A stretch of DNA of 64,000 bases from Fermentibacter sp963718745 [NCBI: Candidatus Fermentibacterota bacterium] (GCA_963718745.1 OY970370.1:1550001-1614000), one strand, 5' to 3'; positions 54,553 through 63,093 are shown, numbered from the stretch's first letter. Program-made: numbers and translations. Notes: generated by a model not told the origin, from the sequence alone.

Positions 54553-54981
54553 TCAGTCCGGCAGGATGTCGCTGAAGAAGACTACGTAGGCGGCTATCCT
54601 CACCAGCATCTGCTCGTCGGAGCCGTCGGTGTACAGCAGCGTGCTGAAGCTGCGGTCCTCGACGGTCCCGTCGCTCGATATCGTGATCAGGCAGCTGAAG
54701 GACGTGTCAGTCAGCCTTCCGTCATCCTCGAGGTGGTACAGGGTGTTGAAGCTCGCCCCCTCGATCCGGCCGTCCCGGATGTAGCCGAGCGTGCGGAAGG
54801 ACGAGTCCTCGACCCTGGAGTCGTCGCGGATGTACCCCAGCGTGCTGAAGGAGGAATCCTCGATGCGGCCGTCTTCCCTTATGTAAGCGAGTGTGGAGAA
54901 GCTGTCGTCCTCGAGGCGGAGATCACCGGCGGATGCGGAGGTGACCGTCATCATGATAGCAAAAAACAGCAGGTTCCTCAT
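54553..54981 (-). CDS. Secreted tandem-repeat protein
   Basis: About 142 residues. Signal peptide MRNLLFFAIMMTVTSASA. The mature chain is built of about seven repeats of 15-17 residues with the consensus (R)-(I/V)-E-D-S-S-F-S-T-L-G-Y-I-R-D-D, for example RIEDSSFSTLGYIRDD and RVEDSSFRTLGYIRD. Each repeat probably gives two short strands, suggesting a small beta-solenoid. A short hydrophobic C-terminus follows. AGGAGG lies about 11 bases before the ATG. Divergent from the hydrolase at 55017 with only 35 bases between the start codons. Confidence 0.7.
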   Translation of the reverse strand: MRNLLFFAIMMTVTSASAGDLRLEDDSFSTLAYIREDGRIEDSSFSTLGYIRDDSRVEDSSFRTLGYIRDGRIEGASFNTLYHLEDDGRLTDTSFSCLITISSDGTVEDRSFSTLLYTDGSDEQMLVRIAAYVVFFSDILPD

Positions 54982-55016
54982 GTACGTTGGAACCTCCTTT
55001 CAGGACTCATAAAGTA

Positions 55017-56087
55017 ATGTACCCGACAGCGGTGTCAATGGCGGCGCTGCTGGCCTCGCTCCTGGACCCGGTCCCGCTGGACATAAACACCGCATCTCTG
55101 CGCGACCTGGAGTCGCTCCCGGGGATCGGCCCGGAAAGGGCGGCGGCGATCGTCTCCTTCCGCGAATCGTGCGGTCCCGTCCTCGAGCTTTCGGACCTGC
55201 TCGGGGTCCCGGGCATCGGCCCGGAGACCCTGGAGGAGCTCGGGCTGCTCATGACGATAGACGACAGGCTCGAGCTCCCGGTGGACACCACCCACTGGCT
55301 GCCCGTGTTGGACAGCATCTCCGATCCAGTCCTCACGATCGTCTCTATCGACATAGGCGAGGGCGACGCGACCCTCGTCCGGTGCGCCGGAGGAGGAACG
55401 GTCCTGATCGACGGCGGCCCCGACGAGGGAGGGCCGATCGTGCCCGCGGTCGTCACCCGCCTGCGGAGCCTGGACATCGACAGCCTGGACGCGGTCGTGA
55501 TCACCCATCCGCACGACGACCACATCGGAGGCCTGGTCGAGGTCGTACGACGGCTCCACGTCGGCTGCGTCTATGATCCCGGAACGGCATGCACCTCGCC
55601 CGTCTACGAGGACCTTCTGCTCGCCGTCGAGGCCTCCGGGGCAGGCTACAGGCTCCTGGAGGAGGGCATGGTCCTGGACCTCGGGGTCGCCTCGATCACG
55701 GTAGTCGACGCCGGGGACTCCCTGGCGGCGGACATGAACGAGAGCTCGGCCGTCATGCTGGTTTCCTGCGGGCACTTCAGGGCGCTGCTCGCCGGAGACA
55801 TCTCGGAGGCCTCCGAGGTCCGCCTGACACCGGAAATGCCGCCTGTGAACTTCATGGTCGCGCCCCACCACGGCAGCAACACCTCGGCCTTCGAGCCCTT
55901 CCTCAGGAGGCTCAGGCCCCAGATCGTCGCCGTCAGCGCGGGACGGGACAACCCGTTCGGCCACCCGCACATGTCGGTGATGGAGAAGTATCGCGGTCTG
56001 GGAGCCGTTTTGTTGCGAACCGACAGGTCCGGGACTATTTTCGTCGAGACCGATGGGGAGTCCGTCTCGATCCGGACATCGATGTAA
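55017..56087 (+). CDS. ComEA helix-hairpin-helix fused to ComEC-like metallo-beta-lactamase hydrolase, secreted
   Basis: About 356 residues from ATG 55017; TTG 54987 is less likely. A short hydrophobic N-terminus is followed by two helix-hairpin-helix motifs (LDINTASLRDLESLPGIGPERAAAI and LLGVPGIGPETLEELG), as in ComEA, then a metallo-beta-lactamase domain (VVITHPHDDHIGG, LLAGDIS, VAPHHGSNTS) like the exonuclease domain of ComEC. The ComEC membrane channel is absent. It may degrade one strand of incoming or extracellular DNA. First gene of an operon with two ABC permeases. Confidence 0.8.
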   Translation: MYPTAVSMAALLASLLDPVPLDINTASLRDLESLPGIGPERAAAIVSFRESCGPVLELSDLLGVPGIGPETLEELGLLMTIDDRLELPVDTTHWLPVLDSISDPVLTIVSIDIGEGDATLVRCAGGGTVLIDGGPDEGGPIVPAVVTRLRSLDIDSLDAVVITHPHDDHIGGLVEVVRRLHVGCVYDPGTACTSPVYEDLLLAVEASGAGYRLLEEGMVLDLGVASITVVDAGDSLAADMNESSAVMLVSCGHFRALLAGDISEASEVRLTPEMPPVNFMVAPHHGSNTSAFEPFLRRLRPQIVAVSAGRDNPFGHPHMSVMEKYRGLGAVLLRTDRSGTIFVETDGESVSIRTSM

Positions 56088-56107
56088 GGCAAGGCAGGGA
56101 AGGCCAA

Positions 56108-57058
56108 GTGAAATCCCGAAACAGGATCTGGCTCTCGCCGTATCTCTATGTCCTCCCGGCCCTGGCCGTAGTGATCGTGTTCAGGATCGTTCCCATCATC
56201 AGCTCCTTCCTCGCCTCCTTCACCGAATACGACATCGGCGGTCTTCACGGGTTCATCGCCTTCGAGAACTACACCCGGATGTTCTCCGATCCCCGATTCT
56301 GGGGCAGTTTCGCCAACACTGTCTTCTTCGTCGTCGGCGTGGTCCCGCTGGGCATCGTGTTCCCCCTGCTCCTCGCCCTCCTGCTGCGCGGCAGGCTCAT
56401 CGGCAAGAGCTTCTACAGGACGGTCTACTTCCTCCCCGTCGTCACCAGCGCCGTTGCAGTGTCGGTCGTATGGACCTGGCTCTTCAATCCTGAAGCGGGA
56501 CCGATCAACCGCATACTCGCCTCCCTCGGGCTGGATCCCCTGATGTGGCTCCGGGAGCCCCGCGGCATCTTCTCGCTCCTGCTGGAGCCCCTCGGGCTGG
56601 ATCTCCCCGGGCTGCTCGCGGGTCCCAGCCTTGCGCTTGTTTCCCTGATGATCGTGAGCATCTGGAAGAGCCTGGGCTACAACACGGTGCTGTTCCTGGC
56701 GGGGCTCGAGAACATCCCGGGCGAGTACTACGAGGCCGCGAAGCTGGACGGCGCCGGCCGCTGGCCCGTGTTCAGGCATGTCACCTGGCCGCTGCTGTCG
56801 CCGACGACCTACTACGTGCTGATAATGAGCACGATAACGTCGTTCCAGGCCTTCGCGCTGGTCTATGTGATGACTCCTCCGCCGGGCGGGGGGCCGCTGG
56901 GAACGACGAACCTGCTCGTCTTCTACCTGTACCACAAGGCGTTCGACAGGTTCGACATAGGCTACGCCAGCGCGATCTCGGTGTTCCTCTTCGCCATACT
57001 GCTCGGACTGACGATCCTGCAGAGGAGGCTCGCGGGCAGGCGGGTGGTGTACGAATGA
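56108..57058 (+). CDS. Sugar ABC transporter permease, MalF/UgpA type
   Basis: About 316 residues from GTG 56108. Six membrane helices; the EAA loop reads EYYEAAKLDGAGRWPVFRHVTWPLLSPT, the ATPase contact of carbohydrate-uptake (CUT1) permeases. It pairs with the next gene. Neither the solute-binding protein nor the ATPase lies in this window, so they must be encoded elsewhere. Follows the ComEC-like gene by 20 bases. Confidence 0.9.
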   Translation: MKSRNRIWLSPYLYVLPALAVVIVFRIVPIISSFLASFTEYDIGGLHGFIAFENYTRMFSDPRFWGSFANTVFFVVGVVPLGIVFPLLLALLLRGRLIGKSFYRTVYFLPVVTSAVAVSVVWTWLFNPEAGPINRILASLGLDPLMWLREPRGIFSLLLEPLGLDLPGLLAGPSLALVSLMIVSIWKSLGYNTVLFLAGLENIPGEYYEAAKLDGAGRWPVFRHVTWPLLSPTTYYVLIMSTITSFQAFALVYVMTPPPGGGPLGTTNLLVFYLYHKAFDRFDIGYASAISVFLFAILLGLTILQRRLAGRRVVYE

Positions 57059-57837
57059 CCTCCGGGACCTTCGCCGGCAGGCTTCTCAAGCACGTCCTCC
57101 TGGTCGCCGGGAGCCTGGTGATGCTTCTGCCCTTCGTCTGGATGGTCGCGACCTCGCTCGAACAGGGCGGTTTCCAGAACTACGTCGACGCGTGGACCGA
57201 GGTGCCGTTCGGCAGGTATCTGATCAACACGCTGATCGTGACTTCCCTCACGGTGCTCGGCGTGCTGGTGACCTCCGCCCTCGCCGCATACTCCTTCGCG
57301 ACGATGGAGTACCGCGGGCGCAACTTCCTGTTCCTGCTCTTCCTCTCCACCATGATGGTCCCCCAGCCGGTGTACCTCGCGCCCTCCTACGTGATACTCG
57401 CCAGGATGGGCTGGATAGACACCTTCGCCGCCCTGATAGTGCCCTGGACCGCCAACGTATTCAGCGTCTTCCTCCTCCGGCAGCACTTCAGGACCCTCCC
57501 GAAATCCCTCTACGAGGCGGCCACGCTGGACGGCTGCAGCAGGTTCGGCTACCTCTGGAGGATCGCCCTGCCCCTCTCCCGGTCCGTGATCGTCACGGTG
57601 GTCCTGTTCGACATCATCGGCAGCTGGAACAGCTTCATGTGGCCCCTCGTGGTTACAAACTCCGAGAACATGCGGGTGCTCCAGGTCGGTCTCTCGTATT
57701 TCAACCAGGAGCAGGCCAGCAACTTCCCGATGCTTATGGCCGCCTCGACCTTCTGCACCGTCCCGCTGCTCGTCCTGTTCGTGCTGGCGCAGAAGCAGAT
57801 CGTATCGAGCTACTCCCGCTCGGGACTGAAGGATTGA
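57055..57837 (+). CDS. Sugar ABC transporter permease, MalG/UgpE type
   Basis: About 260 residues; the ATG overlaps the preceding TGA (ATGA). Six membrane helices with the EAA loop SLYEAATLDGCSRFGYLWRIALPLSRS and FMWPLVV, typical of the second CUT1 permease. Forms the translocation pore with the MalF-type subunit. Confidence 0.9.
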   Translation: MTSGTFAGRLLKHVLLVAGSLVMLLPFVWMVATSLEQGGFQNYVDAWTEVPFGRYLINTLIVTSLTVLGVLVTSALAAYSFATMEYRGRNFLFLLFLSTMMVPQPVYLAPSYVILARMGWIDTFAALIVPWTANVFSVFLLRQHFRTLPKSLYEAATLDGCSRFGYLWRIALPLSRSVIVTVVLFDIIGSWNSFMWPLVVTNSENMRVLQVGLSYFNQEQASNFPMLMAASTFCTVPLLVLFVLAQKQIVSSYSRSGLKD

Positions 57838-58307
57838 TGAGGGCATTCCTGCTCTGCTTCGTGCTGGCGTCTGTCTGCTCCGCCGCGGGGGTCATGGAGG
57901 AGGGGCTGAGGTTCCTGAACAGGCTGGCCTCGATGGGGTACGAGGGCGTCTTCATCATGCCGATGGAGGTCTCGATCCTCGAGCCCTGCTCCCTGAAGGT
58001 CCTCATGAACCCGGACGCCGGAGACGGTTTCTTCATGGCGCTCGGCGGTGCGAACGTCCTCGACCTCTCCCTCTCGGTGTCGGGGGACGGATGGACGGTG
58101 GCCGACTCGTTCCCGGACGATTTCCCCGTGCTGGAACTGACGGCGCCCAGGACTGCTACAGTGAGTGAGATGATCGTATGTGCAACGGACATGATCAACA
58201 ACGCCGATCGCGACAGCGTGGTGGTGATGTATGCCATCTCGGTCGTTGACCGTCCGGAGATGGCAGATGATGTTCCGGCGGAGCAGGATTCAACGGGGGT
58301 TCAATAG
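57837..58307 (+). CDS. Secreted protein of unknown function
   Basis: About 156 residues; ATG 57837 shares one base with the previous stop. Signal peptide MRAFLLCFVLASVCSAAG. The mature part is a single beta-rich domain (MEVSILEPCSLKVLMNPDAGDGFFMALGGAN ... DLSLSVSGDGWTVADSFPDDFPVLELTAP), followed by an acidic tail. It may be a periplasmic domain working with the PorV-like protein immediately downstream. No family recognised. Confidence 0.65.
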   Translation: MRAFLLCFVLASVCSAAGVMEEGLRFLNRLASMGYEGVFIMPMEVSILEPCSLKVLMNPDAGDGFFMALGGANVLDLSLSVSGDGWTVADSFPDDFPVLELTAPRTATVSEMIVCATDMINNADRDSVVVMYAISVVDRPEMADDVPAEQDSTGVQ

Positions 58308-59231
58308 ATGAAGGCTGTCGTCGTAGCTCTGTCAGTGGTGATCGCCGCCGCAGGCGTCGCTTCCGCGGCGGACACCGCCGGTTTCGCGTTCCTCAGGATC
58401 CCCGTGGGCGCCCGCGCAACCGCCATGGGCGGCGCATTCTGCGCAGTCACGGGCGACCCGCTCTCGCTCTACTGGAACCCCGCCGCCGCAGCTTCGGTGG
58501 AGTCGCAGTCGCTCACCACGAACTACACCGGCTACTTCCTCGACATGCAGGGAGGGTTCGCAGGCTGGGTGAACCCCGGCGAGAACGACGCCATGGGCGT
58601 CTCGGCCAATTACTTCTACGGCGGCAGCTTCGACCGCACCACGATGGAGGACCCGCTGGGCACGGGCGAGCAGTTCTCGTCCAGCAGCGTAGCCCTTGCC
58701 GGCACCTACGCCCGGAACCTCACTTCGACGATAGATGCGGGCATTACTGCCAAGTTCGTCTACTCGAGCATCGACACGTACAGCGGCAACGCCTTCTTCG
58801 TCGACGCGGGCGCCACCTGGCGGCCCGACGTGGAAAGCCCCCTCACCGCAGCGCTCGTTCTCCGGAATGCAGGCCTCCAGACGAAGGCCTTCTATCGCGA
58901 GAACGATCCCGTCCCCACCGAGATCGCCGCGGGTGGCAGCTACATCCTGGCAAGCCCCGACCTCCTGGTCTCCGCCGAGGCGACCTACCCGCTGAACGGC
59001 GACCCGAATGCCGCTCTCGGGATCGAGTACGGCGTCATGGAGATGCTGGACCTCCGCGTGGGCGGCAACCTCAGGGACATGGACGCCTCGGGCGAGGCTG
59101 GCGGTGGCTTCGTGGACGGCATGGCCTTCGGCCTGGGCACCTCGCTGAACCGTTTCGCCCTCGACTACTGCTTCAAGCCGTTCGCCGACCTCGGCACCGT
59201 TCACAGGATATCTCTGGGCTACATCCTGTGA
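58308..59231 (+). CDS. PorV/PorQ-family outer-membrane beta-barrel protein
   Basis: About 307 residues. Signal peptide MKAVVVALSVVIAAAGVASA. AFLRIPVGARATAMGGAFCAVTGDPLSLYWNPAA is the conserved start of PorV/PorQ/UPF0164 proteins (FadL-like barrel), and the chain ends in a strand (VHRISLGYIL) suited to outer-membrane insertion. In type IX secretion PorV is the shuttle for proteins with C-terminal sorting domains, several of which are encoded in this window. Whether it serves that role here is inference. Confidence 0.8.
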   Translation: MKAVVVALSVVIAAAGVASAADTAGFAFLRIPVGARATAMGGAFCAVTGDPLSLYWNPAAAASVESQSLTTNYTGYFLDMQGGFAGWVNPGENDAMGVSANYFYGGSFDRTTMEDPLGTGEQFSSSSVALAGTYARNLTSTIDAGITAKFVYSSIDTYSGNAFFVDAGATWRPDVESPLTAALVLRNAGLQTKAFYRENDPVPTEIAAGGSYILASPDLLVSAEATYPLNGDPNAALGIEYGVMEMLDLRVGGNLRDMDASGEAGGGFVDGMAFGLGTSLNRFALDYCFKPFADLGTVHRISLGYIL

Positions 59232-59587
59232 CCCTTCTCCACAGGCTCCCTGCAGCGACGGCCCTCCTGGCCGCCGCAGCGGTGACGGCGTTCGGCTGCG
59301 GTCCTGAGAGCAGGGCCGAGGGGCGCCAGAGAAGGCTGGACACCTTCAGGCATATCCTGCCGGACAGCGTCCTGGCGGCTTTCGACGCGATCGGCTCTCC
59401 CGGGGACTGCGGTCCAGTCGCCCGGATGCTCGCGTCGGCCCGTTCCTCGGACCCCTCGCTCGAAGCGCGGATCGATTCGGTGATGCACGCAGAACTGATC
59501 GACAGCTTCAACGACAGCGACATGGTGTACTTCTTCTGGTACTACTTCGCGGATGCCCTCGAGAAGGGGAGGATCCCCGAGCCCTGA
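59228..59587 (+). CDS. Small lipoprotein
   Basis: About 119 residues; the GTG at 59228 overlaps the preceding stop by four bases. Signal peptide with cysteine (AVTAFGCGPE). The mature part is mostly helical (RRLDTFRHILPDSVLAAFDAIG ... MVYFFWYYFADALEKG). Last gene of the operon starting at 55017. Function unknown. Confidence 0.65.
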   Translation: MTLLHRLPAATALLAAAAVTAFGCGPESRAEGRQRRLDTFRHILPDSVLAAFDAIGSPGDCGPVARMLASARSSDPSLEARIDSVMHAELIDSFNDSDMVYFFWYYFADALEKGRIPEP

Positions 59588-59641
59588 CCGCCCCGGGCAG
59601 GTTGACCGCCAGCGGAAAAACCCTATATTCCGCGCTACGAT

Positions 59642-59718
<77 letters not shown>

Positions 59719-59723
59719 GTCTC

Positions 59724-59760
59724 GCCCCCGGTAGGCCGCAACCGGGGGCTATTCTTTTAT
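59724..59760 (+). terminator. Intrinsic terminator of tRNA-fMet
   Basis: Stem GCCCCCGGT / ACCGGGGGC with an 8-nt loop, followed by TATTCTTTTAT, six bases after the tRNA. Confidence 0.85.
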
Positions 59761-59792
59761 GGCAGGACTTCGTCGACTGCCCCGAGCTATCG

Positions 59793-59864
59793 GGGTCAGA
59801 CCCCAGTTAGGTTCATATACTTGTACTGCAACAATATGCCTCTGTATAGTGTCTGAGCCCCGGA
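59793..59864. repeat. REP-like palindrome, copy 1
   Basis: Begins GGGGTCAGACCCC and ends TGTCTGAGCCCC; internal CATA and TGCAACA blocks match copies at about 61267-61338 and 63830-63902. Roughly 72 bases with complementary ends. Confidence 0.6.
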
Positions 59865-59979
59865 TTGCCAACTGCCGGTTGCAGTATCGGTGCCTGCCAC
59901 TCGTGGGGGACCTAGTCGCTGACATGACGCCATGATCGAGAAGGCACTGTAGGAACCGGGATACTCCAGAGCAGTGTTA

Positions 59980-60025
59980 TTGACAAATAGGGCCTCAAGC
60001 GTTAATAACGGACTTGGTTATTAAC
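59980..60025 (+). promoter_or_regulatory. Promoter and palindromic operator of the Fic gene
   Basis: TTGACA (59980-59985), a 17-base spacer and TAATAA (60003-60008) form a near-consensus sigma70 promoter. A perfect 9-bp inverted repeat GTTAATAAC (60001-60009) / GTTATTAAC (60017-60025) covers the -10 and start point, an ideal repressor site. The C-terminal winged helix of the Fic protein itself could bind there. Confidence 0.7.
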
Positions 60026-61213
60026 ACTTCTGATAACTGGAGGCATGAATGTTGCGGGGATTCGACGACGGGGCGTCTTGTCGAGTCTTCCACTGCTGGA
60101 GAGACGGTGCGCGCATTCGTGCCCCTGCCCCTGCCCCCTGTGCCCGCGATCGAGATCACGGCCGACCGCCAGAGGCTCCTCGAGAAGGCGCTGCTCGCAT
60201 GTGGCCGGCTCGATGCAATCACGACTCTGCTGCCCGACCCGGATCTCTTTCTCTATGCCTATGTGCGCAGGGAGGCAGTGCTTTCGAGCCAGATCGAGGG
60301 GACGCAGTCCTCTCTCTCCGATCTGTTGCTTTTTGAGATGGAAGAGGCTCCCGGAGCCCCATTCGACGATGTCGTAGAAGTCTCGAACTATGTCGCAGCT
60401 CTGGAGCACGGGCTCGCGCGTTTGTCGGGGGGGTTCCCCCTGTGCAACCGACTCCTCCGTGAGATCCATGCGATCCTTCTCTCACGCGGACGCGGCTCGG
60501 ACAGGCAGCCTGGCGAGTTCCGCAGAATCCAGAACTGGATCGGGGGTACGCGTCCCGGCAACGCGCACTTCGTTCCGCCTCCCCCTGGAGAGGTCCAGCG
60601 CTGTATGTCCGAGCTGGAGAGCTTCATGAACAGTTCGAGCGAGGCCGGAGCACTGGTCAAGTCCGCACTGGCACACGTGCAGTTCGAGACAATCCATCCA
60701 TTCCTCGACGGCAACGGGAGAGTTGGCAGGCTTCTGATCGCCCTTATCCTCAACATCGAAGGAGTCCTACGCCAACCGCTCCTCTACCTCAGCCTCTACT
60801 TCAAGCAGCACCGCGTCGAGTATTACAGGCTGCTCGACACCGTCCGATCCACAGGTGACTGGGAGGCCTGGCTCGACTTCTATCTCGAGGGCGTCGAGCG
60901 GACCGCGACGGGAGCTGTGGAGACCGCTGGCAGGCTACTTGCGCTGTTCCGGGAGGACTCGGAAAAGATCAGGACTCTTAATCGTGCTGCAGCAAATGTC
61001 CAGCTTATCTTCGAGGCTCTTCGGCACCGACCATTAGCCGGGATCGACTACCTTGCGCAGCAGGCCGGCGTCTCGTACCCGACCGCCGCCCGCGCTGTCG
61101 AGTCGCTGGCGCGGCTGGGAATCGTCTCCGAGGTGACAGGCCGCAGACGGAACCGCGTGTATGCCTACGGCAGGTACGTCTCGATCCTGAGTGAAGGGGT
61201 CGAGCCGAGTTGA
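60014..61213 (+). CDS. Fic-domain AMP-transferase with C-terminal winged helix
   Basis: Up to 399 residues. HPFLDGNGRVGRL (His228) is the Fic catalytic motif. SSQIEGTQSSL (residues 91-101) is the N-terminal autoinhibitory motif S/T-x-x-x-E-G, with Glu95, of class II Fic proteins. The C-terminal 70 residues (GIDYLAQQAGVSYPTAARAVESLARLGIV) are a winged helix. It should transfer AMP from ATP to a hydroxyl on a target protein; the target is unknown. The start is uncertain: TTG 60014 lies at the predicted transcription start, GTG 60107 follows GGAGAG, and the best ribosome site (GGAGG 60039) points to ATGs in other frames, so an N-terminal indel is possible. Confidence 0.85.
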   Translation: MVINTSDNWRHECCGDSTTGRLVESSTAGETVRAFVPLPLPPVPAIEITADRQRLLEKALLACGRLDAITTLLPDPDLFLYAYVRREAVLSSQIEGTQSSLSDLLLFEMEEAPGAPFDDVVEVSNYVAALEHGLARLSGGFPLCNRLLREIHAILLSRGRGSDRQPGEFRRIQNWIGGTRPGNAHFVPPPPGEVQRCMSELESFMNSSSEAGALVKSALAHVQFETIHPFLDGNGRVGRLLIALILNIEGVLRQPLLYLSLYFKQHRVEYYRLLDTVRSTGDWEAWLDFYLEGVERTATGAVETAGRLLALFREDSEKIRTLNRAAANVQLIFEALRHRPLAGIDYLAQQAGVSYPTAARAVESLARLGIVSEVTGRRRNRVYAYGRYVSILSEGVEPS

Positions 61214-61266
61214 CCGCTGAGCAATCCAGTCTCTCGATTGTCACCGGAACCTGTGCCACCGGCCGA

Positions 61267-61338
61267 TCGGGTCTGACTCCGATTTGCACCATAGACCGGT
61301 ACAACAACGACATGACTCTGAAAGTAGTCTGACCCCAA
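61267..61338. repeat. REP-like palindrome, copy 2
   Basis: Begins GGGTCTGACTCC and ends GTAGTCTGACCCC, with CATA, ACAACA and GACTCTGAAAGTAG blocks shared with copy 3. It abuts the truncated sorting-domain relic. Confidence 0.6.
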
Positions 61339-61342
61339 CTCC

Positions 61343-61498
61343 TTATGTGATGGAAGGCTCACAGCTGAGGCATTGGCCGAAGCCGGCCAGCCGGTTGTTC
61401 TACCTTCTACAGGTGACGCCTTACCGACTGGGTGCTATATGGTTGTGGTGGAGCAGGGTGACGCCGTGTTCACGCAGAAGGTGGTTGTGCTAAGATGA
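61343..61498 (+). pseudogene. Relic of a C-terminal sorting domain
   Basis: An open frame without start reads D-G-R-L-T-A-E-A-L-A-E-A-G-Q-P-V-V-L, then GDALPTGCYMVVVEQGDAVF and TQKVVVLR before TGA at 61496. This is the end of a FlgD/Por-type domain as in the intact surface proteins here. Everything upstream of it is missing and is replaced by the REP-like element that ends at about 61338. Its stop overlaps the ATG of the next gene. Confidence 0.6.
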
Positions 61499-62991
61499 CG
61501 AAGAGGGTCGGCGCCCGGCAGTTGATACTGGCAGTATTGCTGCCGGGCGCCACCCTGTTTCTTCCCGGAGTATGCCATGCCGATTTCATCTTCCACGCCG
61601 AGAACTACACCTATCTACACGAGGAGGATCTGGGAATCTGGAACCGTCTTCAATCCGGGGATTTCAACGGTGACCTATGCCCGGATTTCGTGATGGGTTC
61701 CTGGGTGTCGAATACGGAGGGATACCTGGAAGTCTTCCTTGGGAACAGCGACGGAACGTTCCAGGCCCTGGATCACGTCATCACGAAGGAGATCTGGGCG
61801 TGGGCTGTAGGCGACTTCGACAACAATGGATTCGACGATGTCTTGATCAAGGATTACGATAACTACACTTATAGTGATACCGCGATGTGCTACCTGAGCA
61901 TCGGGAACGGGGAGTTCGCCAGCCCCGTCAGCGTACCAGGTTTCCTTTGGCAAGTCGGCGGTTCTTGGCCGAACCATATGGACATCAACGACTTCAATAT
62001 GGACGACAATCTGGATCTTGCGCTTGCTGCAGTTGATTCCATCGAGGTGTATCTAGGATCGGGGAATGGATTGTTCTCCGGTTCATGGTTGGTATATCAG
62101 TTCGGCGTACTCAGAAGTATCTGTTCAGGAGATCTGAACGGAGACGGCAAGCCTGATCTGATCGGACTCGGGGGCGGGTTCTTTAATGTCTATTCTGGCA
62201 ACGGTGACGGGACATTTGGGGAACCAGTCTACTACAATGTCGATGGACCAACGGGAGACGGAGATGTCTGTTGCGGAGACTTCGACGAAGATGGATGGCA
62301 GGACATCGGCATTGCTGCTGGAGAGGGAGTGGGATCGAATTCCCTTTTCATCTACCTGAACGAAGGAGATGGAACGTTTCCCGCCAGCGGCCCATCCGCC
62401 GAATACTACTGGGGTGGGCACCGGTTCTTCGACATCTTCTTCGAAGACCTTGATCTTGATGGCCATCTAGATCTCGGGCTCGCGGGTGGAGGGGGGACCG
62501 AGGAAGCTATCATCTTGTCCGGCATCGGAGACGGCACCTTCGAAACCTCACAACCACTCTGGTGGGTGCAGGGTTTCGGCGAGACCGAGTATGCCCGAGC
62601 TGATTTCGACTTGGACGGGGACCCGGACATCGCGGTCGCCAGAAAGGACTCTTCAGCGCAGTATCCTCCGGGCATCTACGTCATCCTCAACGAGACGATC
62701 CAGGATGGCATCGAAGGCGGAGAGCCTGTCCCGGGAATGTTATCGCTGCACTCCTCCGCCAATCCCTTCAGCTCATCCATCACGATCACCTGCGAGGGCG
62801 AGGCTCTGCCGGGGCAGCTCATGGTCTACGACATCACTGGCAGACTGATTCGCAGCCTCTACGACCGGCAGGACTCTTCCTTCCTGTGGGATGGGTGCGA
62901 CGGCTCGGGTGACGAGGTGCCCACGGGTACCTACCTCATCCAGGGGGCCGTGGACGGGCAGGCTTCATCGATCAGGGTGGTCAGGCTCTAG
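61495..62991 (+). CDS. Secreted FG-GAP/VCBS-repeat protein with sorting-type C-terminal domain
   Basis: About 498 residues. Signal peptide ending in FLPGVCHA. Repeats carry calcium-type loops: GDFNGDLCPDFV, GDFDNNGFDDVLI, GDLNGDGKPDLIG, GDFDEDGWQDIGI, EDLDLDGHLDLGL and ADFDLDGDPDIAV, spaced as FG-GAP propeller blades. The final 80 residues (ITITCEGEALPGQLMVYDITGRLIRSLYDRQ ... PTGTYLIQGAVDGQASSIRVVRL) are a FlgD/Por-type domain. It is less GC-rich at third codon positions than the core genes, consistent with transfer. Start overlaps the relic stop. Confidence 0.8.
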   Translation: MTKRVGARQLILAVLLPGATLFLPGVCHADFIFHAENYTYLHEEDLGIWNRLQSGDFNGDLCPDFVMGSWVSNTEGYLEVFLGNSDGTFQALDHVITKEIWAWAVGDFDNNGFDDVLIKDYDNYTYSDTAMCYLSIGNGEFASPVSVPGFLWQVGGSWPNHMDINDFNMDDNLDLALAAVDSIEVYLGSGNGLFSGSWLVYQFGVLRSICSGDLNGDGKPDLIGLGGGFFNVYSGNGDGTFGEPVYYNVDGPTGDGDVCCGDFDEDGWQDIGIAAGEGVGSNSLFIYLNEGDGTFPASGPSAEYYWGGHRFFDIFFEDLDLDGHLDLGLAGGGGTEEAIILSGIGDGTFETSQPLWWVQGFGETEYARADFDLDGDPDIAVARKDSSAQYPPGIYVILNETIQDGIEGGEPVPGMLSLHSSANPFSSSITITCEGEALPGQLMVYDITGRLIRSLYDRQDSSFLWDGCDGSGDEVPTGTYLIQGAVDGQASSIRVVRL

Positions 62992-63076
62992 CGGCAATCA
63001 GTGCCTGCCGTTCCTGGGTAGTCTGATACGCTTCCTGAGTGGTTTTTCGAACAGTTGGTGCATGGATCCGTAGAAG

Positions 63077-63091
63077 GCCCCCGCAACCAGT
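63077..63091. repeat. att-like direct repeat, right copy (tRNA-fMet 3' end fragment)
   Basis: Exact copy of the 15 bases at 59706-59720, with no tRNA body upstream. Followed by a terminator whose stem differs from the left one at several paired positions yet still pairs. Confidence 0.7.
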
Positions 63092-63093
63092 TC

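Larger units (their letters stand above)
59721..63091. mobile_element. Possible small genomic islet inserted at tRNA-fMet
   Basis: About 3.4 kb between the intact tRNA-fMet and an exact 15-bp copy of its 3' end. It contains a Fic gene with its own promoter, a truncated sorting-domain relic and a surface FG-GAP gene, with two REP-like palindromes. No integrase or transposase is present, so if it integrated site-specifically the enzyme came from elsewhere or has been lost. Confidence 0.35.

Noticed and set aside
59721-63091. Prophage or integrative element with its own integrase
   Set aside because: No integrase, excisionase, replication or structural genes are present; only the end duplication supports mobility.
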